From the NCBI GenBank assembly GCA_900544395.1, contig UQVC01000005.1, positions 41,384-105,383 of the forward strand: a stretch of DNA of 64,000 nt, read 5' to 3'. Source of the stretch: an uncultured Ruminococcus sp. (lineage in GTDB: Bacteria > Bacillota > Clostridia > Lachnospirales > Lachnospiraceae). A program made the position numbers and the translations under genes. This document shows positions 61,085 through 64,000 of this stretch, one piece after another; position 1 is the first letter of the stretch; the number at the start of each line of letters is the position of its first letter. Below the pieces are notes generated by a model. That model was not told where the DNA came from and did no database searches. It saw only the letters and a list, made by a program, of their open reading frames with translations.

Positions 61085-62300
61085 TAAGATAAACTATGTA
61101 TTAAATTGTGATATCTGTGATACCAGAAAAATGAGAGAAGAAGATTACAATCACTATAAAAAAATGATAATCAATGCAGACATTGTTATTGTCAGCACTG
61201 CCAGCAAAAGTATTATAAATCGTCTTCCGGTTACGATAAATCAAGATTTTACAATTGAAATTGCCGATGCTGTTGAGGCAGAATTAAAAGTAATCAGCGG
61301 ATCCTATGAAATAACCGATTCCATGGCTGTTTGGGAGCATACATTGTTAATCGTAAATGGAGACCTCAATATACATTCAGGCACAAAAGAAATCCTGGAG
61401 AAATATGAGAAAATCCATGTAAACGGCTCTGTTCGATGCGCGGAAAGCGTTTCAGGGTATCTGACAAAATTGTCTTCGAGTAATTCAGTTGCAATTTATC
61501 CGGATGACTGCATGATATTAAATGACACATTTATCATAGATAAATATTTCCCTTTGAGGGCAAAAGAAGGCAGTAAATACTATGTAAAAGACAAAGTAAT
61601 TATTCAAGATAAATCGATAGATCTGCAAAAGCTGGCCGAAAAAAATATCCAATTTGTTACAGACCAGTTGATCATTCCGGAAGAAATGGTAGAATCGTGT
61701 ATTGAATTATTTGATGAGAAAGTGGAGTTTGTAATTATCCCTGCTGGAATGACATTGCATTATGGGGATGCGGTTTTAAGTGAAGATTTACTGAAAAAAG
61801 AAGGAGATAGTATCTATGTGTACGGAAATCTAACGGTACCGAAAGACGTCAGATTAGATATATTAGACGAGATGATTTCAAAACTCATAGTAACGGAAAC
61901 GGTAGTTTTGATGAGAAATCAGGAAGTCTCTTTTAAAAAGCTAAATGTGGACTATCAGAGGCTTGAATTTAAATGGGAGGGCAGAACTATTGAAAATAAG
62001 CCAAGTATTCATGTAGATAAAATATTGCTTGAAAACTCTCCCGATAAGGTACTTGTAAAAAACACAGCTACGATAAAGATAGCGGAAGATGTCATGCCAG
62101 AGCTAATTTTAAACCGACTTATGATTAAAAACTGCGCACGTGTATTGTGTAATGAAAATCAGAAAAGTGCAGTTGCAGCCATTGCTCAAAATGTAGCCCA
62201 AATTGGAGAATCTGGCGGGGAAGAGCAGAAGGGAATGATGAGCGAGCTTAAGGAGCTGCTATCTGCAAAAGTGATCAATGCGGACAGTTATATCCTTTAA
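61077..62300 (+). CDS. unrecognised beta-rich protein coupled to an ECF sigma factor
   Basis: 407 residues, no signal peptide and no membrane segment. The N-terminus carries a CDIC motif. Short repeated strands recur: LLIVNGDLNI, IHVNGSVRC, IYVYGNLTV, and spaced isoleucine/valine-rich turns, a pattern like bactofilin or beta-helix polymer-forming proteins. The last ~60 residues are helical. It starts inside the sigma-factor gene with GGAGGGG upstream. Classical anti-sigma features (transmembrane anchor, H-x3-C-x2-C) are absent apart from C-x2-C. I do not assign a function; a cytoplasmic scaffold or sigma regulator are options. Confidence 0.7.
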   Translation: MFDKINYVLNCDICDTRKMREEDYNHYKKMIINADIVIVSTASKSIINRLPVTINQDFTIEIADAVEAELKVISGSYEITDSMAVWEHTLLIVNGDLNIHSGTKEILEKYEKIHVNGSVRCAESVSGYLTKLSSSNSVAIYPDDCMILNDTFIIDKYFPLRAKEGSKYYVKDKVIIQDKSIDLQKLAEKNIQFVTDQLIIPEEMVESCIELFDEKVEFVIIPAGMTLHYGDAVLSEDLLKKEGDSIYVYGNLTVPKDVRLDILDEMISKLIVTETVVLMRNQEVSFKKLNVDYQRLEFKWEGRTIENKPSIHVDKILLENSPDKVLVKNTATIKIAEDVMPELILNRLMIKNCARVLCNENQKSAVAAIAQNVAQIGESGGEEQKGMMSELKELLSAKVINADSYIL

Positions 62301-62354
62301 TGGGAAAATGAATCAGAAATCTACTGAAACTATGGAAACTCAAAGAAAAGAAAC

Positions 62355-62383
62355 TTGTAAATTCAGAACAGCTACATTATAAT
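62355..62383 (+). promoter_or_regulatory. promoter of guaA
   Basis: TTGTAA (62355-62360), a 17-base spacer, TATAAT (62378-62383), 36 bases before the start. Confidence 0.65.
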
Positions 62384-62418
62384 GAAAATATTAGGATAAA
62401 CATTAGGAGGAAACATTT

Positions 62419-63966
62419 GTGAAAAACGAATTAGTAATCGTACTTGATTTCGGAGGCCAGTATAATCAGCTGGTAGCAAGACGTGTTCGGGAATGCAATG
62501 TATATTGTGAGATTTATTCTTACAAAACAGACCTTCAGAAGATTAAAGAGATGAATCCAAAAGGAATCATTCTGACAGGCGGTCCGAACAGCTGCTATGA
62601 GCCAGATTCTCCGACTTATACAAAAGAATTATTTGAACTGGGAATTCCGGTATTGGGATTGTGTTACGGGGCACAGCTGATGATGCACGTTCTTGGCGGA
62701 GAAGTAAAGCGTGCAGATGTCAGAGAATATGGAAAGACAGAAGTGCTGGTTGACAAGGCTTCTTCCAAAGTATTTGAAGGTGTTTCTGCTTCAACAATCT
62801 GCTGGATGAGCCATTTTGACTATATTGCACAGATCGCACCGGGATTTGAGATTACAGCACATACGGCAGACTGTCCGGTAGCAGCAGCGGAAAATGCAGA
62901 GAAACAGCTGTATGCGATCCAGTTCCATCCGGAAGTACTTCATACTGTACAGGGAAAGGAAATGCTCAGTAATTTTGTGAAAAATGTATGCGGATGTGCA
63001 GGAGACTGGAAAATGGATGAGTTTGTAGAAAACTCAATCAAAGAGATTCGTGCAAAAGTAGGCGACGGAAAAGTATTGTGCGCACTTTCTGGTGGTGTAG
63101 ACTCTTCTGTGGCAGCAGTAATGCTTTCCAAGGCAATCGGAAATCAGCTGACATGTGTATTTGTAGATCACGGTCTTCTTCGCAAAAATGAGGGAGACGA
63201 GGTAGAAGCAATCTTTGGACCGGAAGGGGATTACGATTTGAACTTTATCCGGGTGAATGCACAGCAGAGATTCTATGAAAAGCTTGCAGGAGTGACAGAA
63301 CCAGAGCAGAAGAGAAAGATTATCGGAGAAGAATTTATCCGTGTATTCGAAGAAGAAGCGAAAAAAATCGGAACCGTTGATTTCCTGGTACAGGGAACCA
63401 TTTATCCGGACGTAGTAGAAAGTGGTCTCGGCGGTGAATCCGCAGTGATTAAGTCTCATCATAACGTAGGAGGACTTCCGGATTACGTAGATTTCAAAGA
63501 AATTATCGAGCCGCTTCGCGATTTGTTCAAGGATGAAGTAAGAAAAGCGGGTCTGGAGCTCGGACTTCCGGAACGTCTGGTATTCAGACAGCCATTCCCG
63601 GGTCCAGGACTTGGAATCCGTATCATTGGAGAAGTGACAGAAGAAAAAGTAAAGATCGTTCAGGATGCAGATGCAATTTACCGTGAAGAAATGGATGCAG
63701 CAGGCATGAACAAGACAGTCGGACAGTATTTTGCTGCATTGACAAATATGAGAAGTGTTGGTGTTATGGGGGATGAAAGAACCTATGATTATGCAGTAGC
63801 ACTTCGTGCTGTGAATACGATTGACTTTATGACAGCAGAGTCAGCAGAGATCCCATGGGAAGTACTGCATAAGGTGACTAGCAGAATTGTCAATGAAGTA
63901 AATCATGTGAATCGCGTAGTGTATGATCTGACGGGAAAACCACCAGGAACGATAGAGTTTGAGTAG
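62419..63966 (+). CDS. guaA: GMP synthase (glutamine-hydrolysing)
   Basis: 515 residues starting at GTG 62419 after TAGGAGG. Class-I glutamine amidotransferase domain (catalytic Cys in GLCYGAQLMMHVLGG, His in FHPEVLHT), then the ATP-pyrophosphatase P-loop ALSGGVDSSVAAVML, and the C-terminal dimerisation domain ending KPPGTIEFE. It converts XMP to GMP in purine synthesis. Confidence 0.97.
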   Translation: MKNELVIVLDFGGQYNQLVARRVRECNVYCEIYSYKTDLQKIKEMNPKGIILTGGPNSCYEPDSPTYTKELFELGIPVLGLCYGAQLMMHVLGGEVKRADVREYGKTEVLVDKASSKVFEGVSASTICWMSHFDYIAQIAPGFEITAHTADCPVAAAENAEKQLYAIQFHPEVLHTVQGKEMLSNFVKNVCGCAGDWKMDEFVENSIKEIRAKVGDGKVLCALSGGVDSSVAAVMLSKAIGNQLTCVFVDHGLLRKNEGDEVEAIFGPEGDYDLNFIRVNAQQRFYEKLAGVTEPEQKRKIIGEEFIRVFEEEAKKIGTVDFLVQGTIYPDVVESGLGGESAVIKSHHNVGGLPDYVDFKEIIEPLRDLFKDEVRKAGLELGLPERLVFRQPFPGPGLGIRIIGEVTEEKVKIVQDADAIYREEMDAAGMNKTVGQYFAALTNMRSVGVMGDERTYDYAVALRAVNTIDFMTAESAEIPWEVLHKVTSRIVNEVNHVNRVVYDLTGKPPGTIEFE

Positions 63967-64000
63967 CGGACTAAATTGCGAAAAAGCCCATAAATAAAGG

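Noticed and set aside
62301..62418. Riboswitch ahead of guaA
   Set aside because: The leader between promoter and start is only about 30 bases and shows no aptamer-like fold.
1..64000. CRISPR array, rRNA or tRNA genes
   Set aside because: No regularly spaced repeats and no tRNA- or rRNA-like sequence was recognised by eye; a covariance-model scan would be needed to exclude small RNAs fully.

Overview
The window reads as a chromosomal segment of a spore-forming, low-to-moderate GC Firmicute, most likely a gut Lachnospiraceae of the Blautia / Mediterraneibacter / Dorea type. Grounds are the clostridial sporulation genes (spoIIR, spoIIID, a SipL-like SPOCS/LysM protein), the protein families present, AGGAGG ribosome sites almost everywhere, and HPr-like small proteins beside dnaE. 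No rRNA, tRNA or CRISPR array was seen. The genus is an inference.

Layout. 1-3.1 kb: the 3' part of an SF1 helicase gene, a chimeric gene remnant (RhuM-type N-terminus joined to the C-terminus of a ROK glucokinase), and a promoter-driven 53-codon small ORF. 3.2-7.9 kb: response regulator, ABC ATPase, ABC permease, histidine kinase (BcrAB/BceRS-like peptide-resistance architecture), then an MFS exporter. 8.0-19.2 kb: one long operon of twelve genes. It holds a GntR/UTRA regulator, a BMP-family lipoprotein, a nucleoside-type ABC importer, a cysteine hydrolase, a PfkB kinase, a uridine-phosphorylase homologue, a BtpA/SgcQ-family barrel, an iron alcohol dehydrogenase, a TrpA-like barrel without TrpB, and a VOC protein. 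This is the best candidate in the window for an undescribed system: uptake and breakdown of an unusual nucleoside.

19.2-31.5 kb: nth, a DUF1275 protein, MATE, ldh and a split LysO-type exporter on the plus strand. On the minus strand lies plsC-pncB-ddl-murF, followed by an IS110-family element (with a structured left end that probably encodes a bridge RNA) and a Cof-type HAD phosphatase. 31.5-51.2 kb is mostly housekeeping and sporulation: PrcB-like lipoprotein, SipL-like protein, ispE, FadR-type regulator, spoIIR, CDF transporter, acyl-ACP thioesterase, CvfB-like S1 protein, HPr-like protein, dnaE, pfkA, murI, DUF1934, a small membrane protein, cls, an extracytoplasmic FKBP/trigger-factor lipoprotein, mutarotase, a second MATE and bcp.

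51.5-64 kb: a frameshifted Rpn-family nuclease gene, a divergent SDR / TetR plus zinc-alcohol-dehydrogenase module, spoIIID behind a probable sigma-E promoter and leader hairpin, a three-gene sugar-binding-protein / YesM kinase / YesN regulator unit with no permeases, a second HPr-like protein, an ECF sigma factor translationally coupled to an unrecognised beta-rich 407-residue protein, and guaA. All coordinates and motifs were read by eye. Family assignments come from recognised motifs, not from database searches.
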